Origin: Oscillibacter valericigenes
GTDB taxonomy: Bacteria; Bacillota; Clostridia; Oscillospirales; Oscillospiraceae
Direction of reading: 5' to 3'
Length of the DNA: 64,000 nt
Assembly (NCBI RefSeq): GCF_021531315.1
Contig: NZ_JAFBIQ010000012.1
Coordinates: 1 to 64,000 of the forward strand
In this document: piece by piece, positions 1 to 8,778 of the stretch
How the letters are laid out: the number at the start of each line of letters is the position of its first letter
How positions within the stretch are numbered: position 1 is the stretch's first letter
Position numbers and translations under genes: made by a program
The notes under the pieces: generated by a model
Seen by the model: only the letters and a program-made list of their open reading frames with translations
Told to the model about the DNA's origin: nothing
Database searches by the model: none

Positions 1-60
1 GGTGCTTCTTTGTTCTTCGTTGTTTAATTTACAAGGTACACGCTCCAACCGCGGAACAGT
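1..60 (-). other. Possible rRNA-operon leader running off the left edge
   Basis: On the minus strand this stretch follows a strong promoter and contains a run (CCTTGTAAATTAAACAACG) resembling the AT-rich leaders and spacers that precede rRNA genes in Firmicutes. No rRNA body is inside the window, so this is inference from promoter quality and leader texture. Confidence 0.35.
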
Positions 61-64
61 TGAT

Positions 65-93
65 AGATTACCACATTGCACGCTTCTTGTCAA
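65..93 (-). promoter_or_regulatory. Strong outward-facing sigma-A promoter with UP-like element
   Basis: Read on the minus strand: TTGACA (88-93), a 17-bp spacer and TAATCT (65-70), preceded by an A-rich tract (about 95-135) that looks like an UP element. It fires toward the left edge, away from the Mur ligase gene. The arrangement is typical of rRNA promoters. Confidence 0.7.
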
Positions 94-182
94 CATCTTT
101 TTTACGATTTTCTAAACTTTTTATTTTTAGGGCGGCACGAAGGCGGGCAGAATGGAAATACAGCGTCCTGCGGCGGTTTTTC

Positions 183-211
183 TTGTCAGGAAAGTCCCTG
201 CGTGCTATACT
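183..211 (+). promoter_or_regulatory. Sigma-A promoter of the Mur ligase / ATP-grasp operon
   Basis: TTGTCA (183-188), 17-bp spacer, TATACT (206-211), about 50 bp upstream of the ATG at 264. Confidence 0.7.
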
Positions 212-263
212 ATATATTTATTATAAGCTCTGTTATTTCATCGACTGCCAAAGGAGCGAAAAG

Positions 264-1778
264 ATGAATACCAAACATACCTTAAAAGAATATGCCGACG
301 CGCTCTCACGCGCCGGACTGCTGACGGCAAGCACGCTGACGCCCGCGCTGGAGAATACCGCTATCGACTGTTTGAGCTACGACACGCGCACGCTGTACGG
401 TACGTCGCTGTTTCTCTGCAAGGGCGCGCATTTCAAGGAAGACTATCTGCGCACGGCGCTCGCGCAGGGTGCTGTTGCCTATGTTGCCGAGAAGCCCTAT
501 GCTGTCGATGCGCCGCATCTGCTCGTGCGCGATATTCGCCATGCAATGGTGGTGCTCGGGCAGCTCTTTTACGACCGCGTGACCGACAAGCTCACGAGCA
601 TCGGCATCACGGGAACCAAGGGCAAGAGCACGACCGCCTACTATGTCCGCTCCATTCTCAACGACTACCTCACGAGCGAGGGAAAGCCCCAGTGTGCCAT
701 CCTCTCGTCCATCGACAACTACGACGGGGTCATCACCGAGGAGTCGCACATCACAACGCCCGAGGTGCTGGAGCTGTATCAGCACTTCGAGAACGCCTGC
801 GAGAGCGGCATTTCTCATCTTGTGATGGAGGTCTCGTCGCAGGCGCTCAAGGTCGGGCGCGTGCGGGGCATGACCTTCGATGTGGGCGTCTTTCTGAACA
901 TCGGCGCCGACCATATCAGCCCCATCGAGCACCCCGACTTCGCGGACTACTACGCCTCAAAGCTGAAGATTTTCGACAGCTGCCGCGTCGGCTGCGTCAA
1001 CACCGACGCAGACCATGCTTTGGAAACGGTCGCGCGCGCAAGGGCGAGCGGCTGCACCCTCATTACCTTCGGCAGCCACGAGAGCGACACTGTTTATTGC
1101 GAAAAGGTCGAAAAGCGTGCGGACGGACTGTATTTCACCGTGCGCTCGCCGCGCTACAAGGGCGAATTTTCCATCACGATGCCGGGTTTATTTAATGTAT
1201 CCAACGCACTTGCCGCCATCGCGATCTCTATGGCGCTCGATGTTCCCGAGGAATTTGTCCGCTCGGGGCTGCGCAAGGCGCGCGCGAACGGACGGATGCA
1301 GGTTTACGAGAGCCGCGACGGGAGGGTGACGGTCATCGTCGATTATGCACACAACCGCATGAGCTTCGACGCGCTCTACCGCTCGACGAGGGTCGAATAT
1401 CCCGACAAGGAGATGATCTCCGTCTTCGGCTGTCCCGGCTCGCACGCGCTCCAGCGCCGCCGTGACCTCGGCGAGCTGAGCGGCGAGAACTGCGCGTTCG
1501 TCTATATCACCGAGGAGGACTCCGGTGAGGAGCCGTTTGCGCAGATCGCCGCCGACATTGAAGCGCATGTCAAGTGTCCGCACCTTGTCTGCGAGGATCG
1601 CGCCGAATGTGTCCGCCGCGCCATTTTGGAGCATGACGCGCCGCGCGTGATCCTGCTCACCGGCAAGGGCGAGGAGACGACGATGAAGCGCGGCAAGGAA
1701 TTTGTCCCCTATCCGAGCGATGTGGAGCTGACGCTCAAATATCTCGCCGAATACGATGAAAGGGAGGCGAAGGCATGA
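264..1778 (+). CDS. MurE-like UDP-N-acetylmuramyl-peptide ligase, non-canonical signature
   Basis: A 504-residue Mur ligase. The start is the ATG at 264 behind AAGGAG; the open frame extends further upstream but without family similarity or a ribosome site. Visible are the N-terminal Mur domain, the P-loop GITGTKGKST, central-domain motifs (HITTPE, EVSSQALK) and the C-terminal domain (VDYAHN). In MurE enzymes the C-terminal motif is DNPR for diaminopimelate or DNPA-like for lysine; here the equivalent stretch reads EEDSGEEP, and the GGDRD loop reads CPGSHA. This is therefore a divergent MurE paralogue, probably adding an unusual amino acid to a UDP-muramyl peptide. Its stop overlaps the next start (ATGA), indicating translational coupling with the ATP-grasp ligase. 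Confidence 0.85.
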   Translation: MNTKHTLKEYADALSRAGLLTASTLTPALENTAIDCLSYDTRTLYGTSLFLCKGAHFKEDYLRTALAQGAVAYVAEKPYAVDAPHLLVRDIRHAMVVLGQLFYDRVTDKLTSIGITGTKGKSTTAYYVRSILNDYLTSEGKPQCAILSSIDNYDGVITEESHITTPEVLELYQHFENACESGISHLVMEVSSQALKVGRVRGMTFDVGVFLNIGADHISPIEHPDFADYYASKLKIFDSCRVGCVNTDADHALETVARARASGCTLITFGSHESDTVYCEKVEKRADGLYFTVRSPRYKGEFSITMPGLFNVSNALAAIAISMALDVPEEFVRSGLRKARANGRMQVYESRDGRVTVIVDYAHNRMSFDALYRSTRVEYPDKEMISVFGCPGSHALQRRRDLGELSGENCAFVYITEEDSGEEPFAQIAADIEAHVKCPHLVCEDRAECVRRAILEHDAPRVILLTGKGEETTMKRGKEFVPYPSDVELTLKYLAEYDEREAKA

Positions 1779-3004
1779 CAAAAAAAGATTTTCTGCCCAT
1801 CATACTCGGCAGCGACGAGAATGCCTACGGCACGGCGCGGCTGTTCCGCGAGGCCTACCCCGCCGTCACGCCGCTGCTCGTGTGCACGGCGCAGCTCGTC
1901 CCCACGCGTCACTCGCGTCTCTTTGACTGCCGCATCATCGACGGCTTTGAGCGCGAGGAGGTCTTCCCCGACGCGCTGCTCGGCGTGCTGCGCGAGTGCG
2001 CGAAAAGCTATGAAAAGCTGCTGGTCATCCCCTGCTCGGACTATTATACCGGCCTGCTCTGCCGCCACTACGGGCATTTCGAGGGTCTGATCGCCAACCG
2101 CTTCATTCCCGAAGGACTGCTCGAGACCTTCGATACGAAGGATAAGTTCTACGCGCTCTGCGCGCAGCACGGCATGGACTATCCCAAGACCGTCATCGCC
2201 GCGCCCGACGAGCGCGAGCGCGTCGCGGAGCGCCTGCCGTTCGGCTTTCCCATCGTGATGAAGCCCGAGAACTCCAACGCGCTCGACTATCTCCGCTGCC
2301 ATTTTGAGGGACAGAAGAAGGTATTCTTCTTCGACACGAAGGAGGAATACCTCACAATGGTGCGGAGCATGGACGGCTCCGGCTACCGCGGCAAGCTCAT
2401 CATACAGGAGTTCATTCCCGGCGGGGACGACGCCATGCGCGTGCTCAACAGCTATTCCGACACGGACGGCAAGGTCCGCGCGATGTGCCTCGGCCAGCCG
2501 GTGCTGGAATACTACGACCCCAAGAGCATCGGCAACTACGCCGCCATTCTCTCGCGCGGCGACACGCTGCTCTACGACAAGATGCAGCAATTTTTGGAAG
2601 CCATCGGCTATGTCGGCTTTTCCAACATTGATATGAAGTACGATCCCCGCACGGGACGCTATGTGCTCTTCGAGATCAACCCGCGCCTCGGCCGTTCGAG
2701 CTTCTTCTGCCGCGCGGCAGGCATCAACATGATGCGTCTGCTCGTGGAGGACGTGGTCTACGGCAGGCGCGAGCGGTGCATTTACAACGAAACGACCGCG
2801 CTGTGGTCGAATGTCCCGCGCGGTATTCTGACGAAGTATGTCACCTCCCCCGCCCTGCGCGAGGAAATGAAGCAGTATAAGGCCCTGCACACGCTCTGGT
2901 GCCGCGGCGACCTCGCGCCCGCGCGGGTGTACCGCCTGTCAAGGTATTATGCCGCCCAGTACAAGAACTTTGCGCACTACTATTTCGATAAGAGCAAGGA
3001 ATAA
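1775..3004 (+). CDS. ATP-grasp ligase resembling D-aspartate ligase
   Basis: A 409-residue ATP-grasp carboxylate-amine ligase. The N-terminus (IILGSDENAYGTARLFREAY) resembles what I recall of the Enterococcus faecium D-aspartate ligase, which adds D-Asp to the side chain of stem-peptide lysine. The central part carries ATP-grasp features (PIVMKPENS, IIQEFIPGGDD, and FEINPRLGR for metal and ATP binding). The gene is coupled to the MurE-like ligase by an ATGA overlap and has its own site, AGGGAGG. The pair suggests side-chain or cross-bridge modification of a peptidoglycan precursor in the cytoplasm. The D-Asp assignment is inference; other amino-acid ligases of this fold are possible. Confidence 0.75.
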   Translation: MTKKDFLPIILGSDENAYGTARLFREAYPAVTPLLVCTAQLVPTRHSRLFDCRIIDGFEREEVFPDALLGVLRECAKSYEKLLVIPCSDYYTGLLCRHYGHFEGLIANRFIPEGLLETFDTKDKFYALCAQHGMDYPKTVIAAPDERERVAERLPFGFPIVMKPENSNALDYLRCHFEGQKKVFFFDTKEEYLTMVRSMDGSGYRGKLIIQEFIPGGDDAMRVLNSYSDTDGKVRAMCLGQPVLEYYDPKSIGNYAAILSRGDTLLYDKMQQFLEAIGYVGFSNIDMKYDPRTGRYVLFEINPRLGRSSFFCRAAGINMMRLLVEDVVYGRRERCIYNETTALWSNVPRGILTKYVTSPALREEMKQYKALHTLWCRGDLAPARVYRLSRYYAAQYKNFAHYYFDKSKE

Positions 3005-3014
3005 TAAAGCGAAG

Positions 3015-3048
3015 GCGACGGTCAACCAACCGTCGCTCTTCTTATTTT
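3015..3048. terminator. Bidirectional terminator between convergent genes
   Basis: Stem 3015-3022 / 3029-3036 (GCGACGGT) with a 6-nt loop, followed by a T-rich tract on the plus strand and flanked by AT-rich sequence on the other side. Confidence 0.75.
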
Positions 3049-3731
3049 ACGATGTCGTACAGCTCGCGCAGGTCGCGGATCTCGTAGTCCACGCGGAGCG
3101 CCGCGGGCCTCAGCAGCCGCTTGGGATTGTACCAGCAGCATGGGAGGCCGTAGTTGTTCGCGCCCTGAATGTCGCTCGTGAGGGAGTCGCCGATGACAAG
3201 GCAGTTCTCTTTCGTGATGCCGTCGATGTGGGCGAACACATAGTCGAAGTATTCCACGGACGGCTTCGCCGCGCCCGCGGTCTCGGAGATGAACGCCTCC
3301 TCAACATAGGGCGCGAGCGCCGACCGCCCCAGCCGCCCGCGCTGGACGGACTCGACCGCGTTGGTGATGAGATAGATATGGTGTGCTTCGCGCAGCTTGG
3401 CGATGACCTCCGCGGCGTGGGGCATGAGATAGGTCGCGCGCCCCAAGTCCTCGAGATGGACGCGGTTACATTCTGCCGGATCGAGGCCGCGGATGCCCTC
3501 GGCGGCGAAGAAGGCGCGAAAGCGCTCGAGCACCGTTTCGTCCTTTGTCAGCTCGCCGCGGTCGAACCTTTCCCATGTTGCGTTGTTGATGACCTCGTAG
3601 CGATCGAAAAGCTCCTGTGAAAAGGGCAGGCCGAAGGCGTCGCACACGGCGCGGAAGGCGTGGACATTGGCCTCATCGAAGCAAAAGAGCGTATTGTCGG
3701 CATCGAAGAGCAGATAGGGGTAGGAGGTCAT
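3042..3731 (-). CDS. HAD-superfamily phosphatase, YjjG-type
   Basis: A 229-residue HAD hydrolase. The start is the ATG at 3731 behind GGAGA; the longer open frame has no homology or ribosome site. Motif I is FDADNTLF, motif II is ITNA, the motif III lysine is in AAKPSVEYFD, and motif IV is VIGDSLTSDIQGANNYG. The large cap and layout match YjjG/YfnB-like 5'-nucleotidases acting on pyrimidine or non-canonical nucleotides, but substrate cannot be fixed from sequence. It stands alone, convergent with the ATP-grasp gene. Confidence 0.85.
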   Translation of the reverse strand: MTSYPYLLFDADNTLFCFDEANVHAFRAVCDAFGLPFSQELFDRYEVINNATWERFDRGELTKDETVLERFRAFFAAEGIRGLDPAECNRVHLEDLGRATYLMPHAAEVIAKLREAHHIYLITNAVESVQRGRLGRSALAPYVEEAFISETAGAAKPSVEYFDYVFAHIDGITKENCLVIGDSLTSDIQGANNYGLPCCWYNPKRLLRPAALRVDYEIRDLRELYDIVK

Positions 3732-3840
3732 GGCGGGTCTCCTTTGATTTTTTTGCCATGATACCACACTCTTTTCCGTTTCGCAATCAAATTTCCTCCG
3801 CCGCGCGCATAGAGTGGGAGGAACGGAAAGGGGGACGCCT

Positions 3841-4677
3841 ATGGAAAAAACGATCGCCGTGCTCGGCGGAGACCGACGCATGGCGCTGCTCGCGCGTCTG
3901 CTCGCGCAGGACGGCTATCCGGTGCGCACCTGGGGACTTGGCGCCTTCGGTGCGGAGGATACGCCGCTCGAGGAGGCCGTATGCGCCGAGCGCATCGTGC
4001 TGCCCGTGCCGCTCTCGCGCGGGAAAAATCTCAACTGCACTGCCTCGGCGCTGCCGCTGTGCGGCCTGTTCGCGCTGCTGCGGGCAGAGCAAAGCATCTA
4101 CGCCGGCGGTGTGAAGGACGCCGACCGCATCGCTGCAGCGGAGCATGGACTGACGCTGACAGACTATCTCGCACGCGAGGAGCTGGCGGTGCGCAACGGC
4201 GTGCCGACGGCGGAGGGCGCCATCGCGGCGGCGATGGCGGCGACGGAGGTGACGCTCTGCGGCACACCCTGCCTGGTCGTCGGCTTCGGGCGCATCGGAA
4301 AGCTGCTCGCCCACCGCCTGCGCGGACTGGGCGCGGAGGTCACAGTCAGCGCGCGGCGTCTGGACGACCTCGCGTGGATCGACGCCTTCGGCTACCGAGG
4401 GCTGCACACGAACCGCCTCACAGGAAAGCTCGGTGATTTCCGCGTGGTGTTCAACACCGTGCCGCATACGGTGCTGTCGGGAGAACTGCTGCGCGAGCTG
4501 CCGCAGGACTGCGTGCTCATTGATCTGGCCTCACAGCCGGGCTTTGACCGCGCGGCGGCGGAGGCGCTTGGGCTCAAGTGCATTTCCGCGCTCGGGCTGC
4601 CCGGCAAGGCCGCGCCGGAAACGGCGGCGCGCGCTATTTGGACGACGCTCAAAAAAATATGGGAGGAAGAAGCATGA
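3841..4677 (+). CDS. dpaA: Dipicolinate synthase subunit A
   Basis: 278 residues, close to the Bacillus SpoVFA length. With DpaB it converts dihydrodipicolinate into dipicolinic acid in the mother cell; DPA is then loaded into the spore core. Visible are the N-terminal IAVLGGDRRM and the nucleotide-binding LVVGFGRIGKLLAHRL. The start at 3841 sits behind AAAGGGGG. A CATA-N3-TG element (3808-3816) is reminiscent of a sigma-K -10 box but is weak. The stop overlaps dpaB (ATGA). Confidence 0.93.
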   Translation: MEKTIAVLGGDRRMALLARLLAQDGYPVRTWGLGAFGAEDTPLEEAVCAERIVLPVPLSRGKNLNCTASALPLCGLFALLRAEQSIYAGGVKDADRIAAAEHGLTLTDYLAREELAVRNGVPTAEGAIAAAMAATEVTLCGTPCLVVGFGRIGKLLAHRLRGLGAEVTVSARRLDDLAWIDAFGYRGLHTNRLTGKLGDFRVVFNTVPHTVLSGELLRELPQDCVLIDLASQPGFDRAAAEALGLKCISALGLPGKAAPETAARAIWTTLKKIWEEEA

Positions 4678-5246
4678 GAAAGGAACGCATCGGATTTGCC
4701 TTCTGCGGCTCGTTCTGCAACCATCCGAAGGTGCTGGCGCTCTACGAAGAGCTGGCGGAGGAATTTGCGCTCATTCCGATCCTGTCAGAGAACGCGGCGC
4801 GGTATGATACGCGCTTTGGGCTGGCGCGGGACTTCATCGCGCGCGTGGAGCGCGCGGCGGGACGCAGCGCCATCCGCAGCATCGTGGAGGCCGAGCCCTT
4901 CGGCCCGCAGAACATGGCCGACCTTCTCGTCATCGCGCCCTGTACGGGCAACACCCTTGCCAAGCTCGCCCATGGCGTCACCGACGGGCCGGTGACGATG
5001 GCGGCGAAGTCGCACCTGCGAAACGCAAAGCCCGTCGTCGTCGCGCTGGCAACGAACGATGGTCTGAGCGCGAGCGCGCCGAACCTTGCGGCGCTGCTCA
5101 ACCGAAAAAACTATTACTTCGTTCCCTTTGGGCAGGACGATCCGCAGGGCAAGCCGACTTCGCTCATCGCGGACTTTTCGCAGCTTGCGCCGACCATCGA
5201 CGCGGCGCTGCGCGGCGAGCAGCTCCAGCCGCTGCTTTTGAAATAG
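4674..5246 (+). CDS. dpaB: Dipicolinate synthase subunit B
   Basis: 190 residues, flavoprotein fold (SpoVFB). N-terminus RIGFAFCGSFCNHPKV, with the flavoprotein signature APCTGNTLAKLAHGVTD. It partners DpaA in dipicolinate formation. The start at 4674 is behind GGGAGGAAG and overlaps the dpaA stop; upstream in-frame codons belong to dpaA sequence in another frame. A strong hairpin terminator follows 4 bp after the stop. Confidence 0.93.
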   Translation: MRKERIGFAFCGSFCNHPKVLALYEELAEEFALIPILSENAARYDTRFGLARDFIARVERAAGRSAIRSIVEAEPFGPQNMADLLVIAPCTGNTLAKLAHGVTDGPVTMAAKSHLRNAKPVVVALATNDGLSASAPNLAALLNRKNYYFVPFGQDDPQGKPTSLIADFSQLAPTIDAALRGEQLQPLLLK

Positions 5247-5250
5247 GCGC

Positions 5251-5280
5251 AAAAAACGACCGCAAAGCGGTCGTTTTTTT
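5251..5280. terminator. Bidirectional intrinsic terminator
   Basis: AAAACGACCGC / GCGGTCGTTTT stem with a 3-nt loop, A-run on one side and T7 on the other. It serves dpaAB on the plus strand and the HAD gene on the minus strand. Confidence 0.9.
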
Positions 5281-6086
5281 CATTCCCGTAACAGCTTCAA
5301 ATAGTCCGCGACGCTGCCGAGGACAAAGCTCGGCTGCACCGTACTGCCCGCAAGGTCCGCCTCCCGCGTTTCGCCCGAGAGGACCAGCACCGTGTCGATG
5401 CCGGCGTTCGCACCGCAGGCAATGTCGGTGTAGAGCCGGTCGCCGACGAGCACTGTCTCCTCCGGCGCAAAGCCGCCCTGCTCCATCGCAAGACGCGCCA
5501 TGTCGGGGCGGGGCTTGCCGATGACATAGGGTCGCCGTCCCGTCGCGCGAGAGAGCATCTCGCACACGCTCCCGCAGTCGGGCACAAAGCCGTACCAGGT
5601 CGGGCAGACCCAGTCGGGATTGGTGGCGAGGTAGTCCACGCCGCGGTTTAAGAGGATGCAGGCGTCCTCTAACTTCTGAAAGGTCAGCTCGGTGTCGAAG
5701 CCCATGACGAGGGCGTCCACCGCCGCGTCGCGGTCATCCGTCAGGCGAAAGCCCGCCTGTGTGAGCTGGTGCTTCATCGAGCGCGTGCCGCAGACATAGA
5801 GCGTCTTTTCCGCCATGTCCCGCGCGCGCAGGTGCACAACGAGTGCGTCCACGCTCGTGAGAAAGTCGGACGCTTCGGCGTCCACGCCGAGCCGCCGCAG
5901 CTTCTCCACATAGCTCTCTGCGCCGCGCGAGGAGTTGTTTGTCAAAAAACGGTAGATCCCGCCGCGCGAGCGGATCGCGCGCAGAAAGTCCGCCGCACCG
6001 TCAAAGAGGCGCTCGTCGAGATACAGCGTCCCGTCGAGGTCGAGCAGGAAGAGGCGCTTCGCGCGCAGCCGTGCAAGGTCGGGCAT
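5280..6086 (-). CDS. HAD-IIA family sugar/aryl phosphatase, NagD-type
   Basis: 268 residues. Motif I LLDLDGTLY, motif II LTNNSSRG, then the class IIA cap and C-terminal GKPRPDMARLAM and LVGDRLYTDIACGANAG, as in NagD and p-nitrophenylphosphatase-like proteins. It begins 3 bp after the antiporter stop with AGAAGG as ribosome site, so the two are co-transcribed. The physiological substrate is not predictable. Confidence 0.87.
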   Translation of the reverse strand: MPDLARLRAKRLFLLDLDGTLYLDERLFDGAADFLRAIRSRGGIYRFLTNNSSRGAESYVEKLRRLGVDAEASDFLTSVDALVVHLRARDMAEKTLYVCGTRSMKHQLTQAGFRLTDDRDAAVDALVMGFDTELTFQKLEDACILLNRGVDYLATNPDWVCPTWYGFVPDCGSVCEMLSRATGRRPYVIGKPRPDMARLAMEQGGFAPEETVLVGDRLYTDIACGANAGIDTVLVLSGETREADLAGSTVQPSFVLGSVADYLKLLRE

Positions 6087-6089
6087 GGC

Positions 6090-7403
6090 TCAGACCTTCT
6101 TCTTGCCGTCGATGGCGATAAAGAAGAGAGAGCTGACAGCAAGCAGGAGAGGGTAGAACAGCTTCGGCATGATCTCAAAGGCCGAGACCTCATAGCCCAG
6201 CTCGTGCGCGGCGGAGATGGCGACGAGCATCTGCGCGCCGTAGGGAATGATGCCCTGAAAGACGCAGGAAAAGGTGTCAAGGAGCGATGCCGCCTTGCGC
6301 GGGGTGATACCGTACTCCTCCGCCATCTCCTTGGCGATGGGGTTGGCGATGACGATGGCGACGGTGTTGTTGGCGGTGGCGATGTCCATCGCGCCGACGA
6401 GCAGGCCCATGCCGAGCTGGCCGCCGCGCTTGCCGTGGAACACGCGCTTGATCCAGCCGAGCAGCGCCTCAAAGCCGCCGTACTCGCGGATCAGCGCGCA
6501 AATGGCGGAGACGAGGATGGCGACCATTGAGGTCTCAAACATACCGGCGGCGCCGCTGCCCATGCTGGTAAAGAGCGCGGTCGGCGCGGTCGCGCCGGTG
6601 GCGAGCATGATGACGCTGCCCGAGACGATGCCGACGATCAGCACAAGAAACACATTGATGCCGATGATGCCGCCCGCAAGAACAAGAATGTAGGGGATGA
6701 TTTGAATGAGATGGTATTCGGGGATCTCCGCGGGAACAACATCCGCATTGAGCGTCAGAGCGAGGATCAGCGCAAGCGTCGCGAGCGCGGCGGGTAGGGC
6801 GATGTGGAAGTTTTCGCGGAATTTATCTTTCATCGCGCAGCCCTGACCGTTGCAGGCGGCGATGGTGGTGTCGGAAATAAAACTGAGGTTGTCGCCGAAC
6901 ATCGCGCCGCCCATGACCGCGCCGATGCACAGCGGCAGGGAATAGCCGCTCGCCGCCGCGATGGGCACGGCGATGGGCGTGATGAGCGTGATGGTGCCGA
7001 CGCTGGTGCCCATGGCGGTGGACACAAAGCAGCTGACCACAAAGAGCACCGCGACAGAGAACCTCGCCGGGATGATGGAGAGCATGAAGTAGGCCACGCT
7101 CTCGGCGCTCGAGCGGCCGACCACACCGACGAACATACCGGCGGCGAGGAAAATGAGCAGCATCGTGACGACATTCTTATCGCCGATGCCCTGCCCCATA
7201 ACGGCGAGCTTATCGTCAAAGCTCAGCGTCTGATTCTGCAAGCAGGCAACGAGCAGGGCAATGAGGAACACAACGACGATGGGAATGGAGTAGAAGCCCA
7301 TCGGAATTTTCATCACATATTCAAAAATGATGCCGAGGCCGAGGTAGAGGACCAAAAAAACGAGAACGGGGAGCAGCGCGATCGGATTTGCTTTCTTTTG
7401 CAT
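6090..7403 (-). CDS. NhaC-family Na+/H+ antiporter-like membrane protein
   Basis: 437 residues with about 11 hydrophobic segments. The start is the ATG at 7403 (MQKKANPIALLP); the upstream extension lacks similarity. The conserved NhaC core is visible: STAMGTSVGTITLITPIAVP, then GAVMGGAMFGDNLSFISDTT. Family members exchange Na+ for H+ or move organic anions such as lactate/malate, so the substrate is open. It lies 82 bp downstream of a LytTR two-component pair on the same strand and is followed directly by a HAD phosphatase. Confidence 0.85.
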   Translation of the reverse strand: MQKKANPIALLPVLVFLVLYLGLGIIFEYVMKIPMGFYSIPIVVVFLIALLVACLQNQTLSFDDKLAVMGQGIGDKNVVTMLLIFLAAGMFVGVVGRSSAESVAYFMLSIIPARFSVAVLFVVSCFVSTAMGTSVGTITLITPIAVPIAAASGYSLPLCIGAVMGGAMFGDNLSFISDTTIAACNGQGCAMKDKFRENFHIALPAALATLALILALTLNADVVPAEIPEYHLIQIIPYILVLAGGIIGINVFLVLIVGIVSGSVIMLATGATAPTALFTSMGSGAAGMFETSMVAILVSAICALIREYGGFEALLGWIKRVFHGKRGGQLGMGLLVGAMDIATANNTVAIVIANPIAKEMAEEYGITPRKAASLLDTFSCVFQGIIPYGAQMLVAISAAHELGYEVSAFEIMPKLFYPLLLAVSSLFFIAIDGKKKV

Positions 7404-7484
7404 GGTGATTTTTCCTTCCTGATTTTCTCTCTCATAGCATAATAACGCACCTGCGTGCGGAAAAGCAGTGCAGCGGCGCACCGC

Positions 7485-8774
7485 TCACTCGCCATCTTCG
7501 GCCGCCGAAGCGAGCGGCAGCATGAAGCGGAGGCTGAAAATGCCGTCCCGCGCACGGAACTCGCACAGTCCGCCGTGGCGCTCGGCGATGGTCTGGATGC
7601 TGCGGCAGCCGTAGCCGTGGCCTTCACGGTCGGAGGGCGGCAGGCCGTCGCGCAGGACAAAGCCCTCAGCGCAGGGGTTTTTGATCTCGATGAGCAGCTT
7701 GCCGAGCCGGACGCCGCAGTAGAGCGACACCCATCGTTCCCCCGCCGCGCGGTCGGATACGGCGCTCAGCGCGTTGGACAGCACCGAGCACAGCTCTGTT
7801 TCAGAAACGGACAGCTCGCGCGGGAGCTTCGCGTCCACCTCAAGGCGCACGCCGATGCGCTGTGCCTTGCCGTCGAAGGACGAGCAGAGCAGGTTCACCA
7901 GTTCGTTGTTGCAGTAGCGCTTCGGCGTGATGCTCTCAATATCCGAGCGCACAGCGCGAATGTATTCCTCCGCCTGCTGCGGCTTGCCCGCGGCAAGAAA
8001 GCTGTCGATGGCGTTGAGGTGGTGGCGCATATCATGCTGGTACACGGCGGTCTGCGCCTGCGACCGACGCAGCGCGTCGACCTCGATCTGCGATTGCTTT
8101 AGTCCGGCCTCAAGCATAGAGCTTTGCATCTCCGCCTGCGCGCGCCCATCGCTTTGGGCGTGGTAGGCGGCAAGGAATACCACATAGAAGCTGATCAGCA
8201 CCGTGGGCAGGAATTCATAGATCGCCCCGTTTTTGCTGTAAAGCAGGTCGGAGTAGACGACCGTGGCATAGTCAAACAGATAATACGACACCGGAAGGCT
8301 GCCGAACAGCCCCAGCAGCTGCGGCGACGCCGCCATGACCGCGCAGACCGGACGGACAAAGAAGCGGCAGAGCAGACAAAAGATCGGGCCGATCACCAGC
8401 GTGTAGGCGATCTCGCCGACAAGCGCGGAGCCGGTGAACGCCGTCATCGTCAGGGCGACCCAGCGCGGCAGCTGGCAGCAGAGATACGCCGTGCATACGC
8501 TCACCACGGCCACGCCAACCCTCTTTTTCAAAACGAAGATCAAAAGCAGTGTCAGCGGCAGGTGGACGATCAGCGGGTAGATGCGCTTTGCCGTATCGAC
8601 GCCCATCGTCAGCCAGCAGACGCTTTGGATCAGCAGGAAAAGCGGACAGATCGCAAAAATGAGATTTCGCTGCCTGCGCTCCGTCCAGCCGCCGGAGATC
8701 AGCGTGCTGAGAAACAGTCCGTAGAGCAGCACCAGCCCGTAATTGAAAACGCCGAGCACCGTCAGTGCGGACAT
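7485..8774 (-). CDS. AgrC-like sensor histidine kinase (GHKL ATPase)
   Basis: 429 residues: five or six hydrophobic segments over residues 1-200, a coiled linker, the H-box region YQHDMRHHLNAID, and a C-terminal GHKL ATPase ending in GHGYGCRSIQTIAERHGG. This layout matches AgrC/quorum-type peptide-sensing kinases. It starts 4 bp after the response regulator stop, with GGAG ahead. No agrB or agrD is visible nearby, so the input signal is unknown. Confidence 0.85.
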   Translation of the reverse strand: MSALTVLGVFNYGLVLLYGLFLSTLISGGWTERRQRNLIFAICPLFLLIQSVCWLTMGVDTAKRIYPLIVHLPLTLLLIFVLKKRVGVAVVSVCTAYLCCQLPRWVALTMTAFTGSALVGEIAYTLVIGPIFCLLCRFFVRPVCAVMAASPQLLGLFGSLPVSYYLFDYATVVYSDLLYSKNGAIYEFLPTVLISFYVVFLAAYHAQSDGRAQAEMQSSMLEAGLKQSQIEVDALRRSQAQTAVYQHDMRHHLNAIDSFLAAGKPQQAEEYIRAVRSDIESITPKRYCNNELVNLLCSSFDGKAQRIGVRLEVDAKLPRELSVSETELCSVLSNALSAVSDRAAGERWVSLYCGVRLGKLLIEIKNPCAEGFVLRDGLPPSDREGHGYGCRSIQTIAERHGGLCEFRARDGIFSLRFMLPLASAAEDGE

Positions 8775-8778
8775 TGCC

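Noticed and set aside
3781-3840. Sigma-K promoter for dpaA
   Set aside because: CATA-N3-TG is one base off the -10 consensus and no convincing -35 is present, so it is mentioned only in the gene entry.
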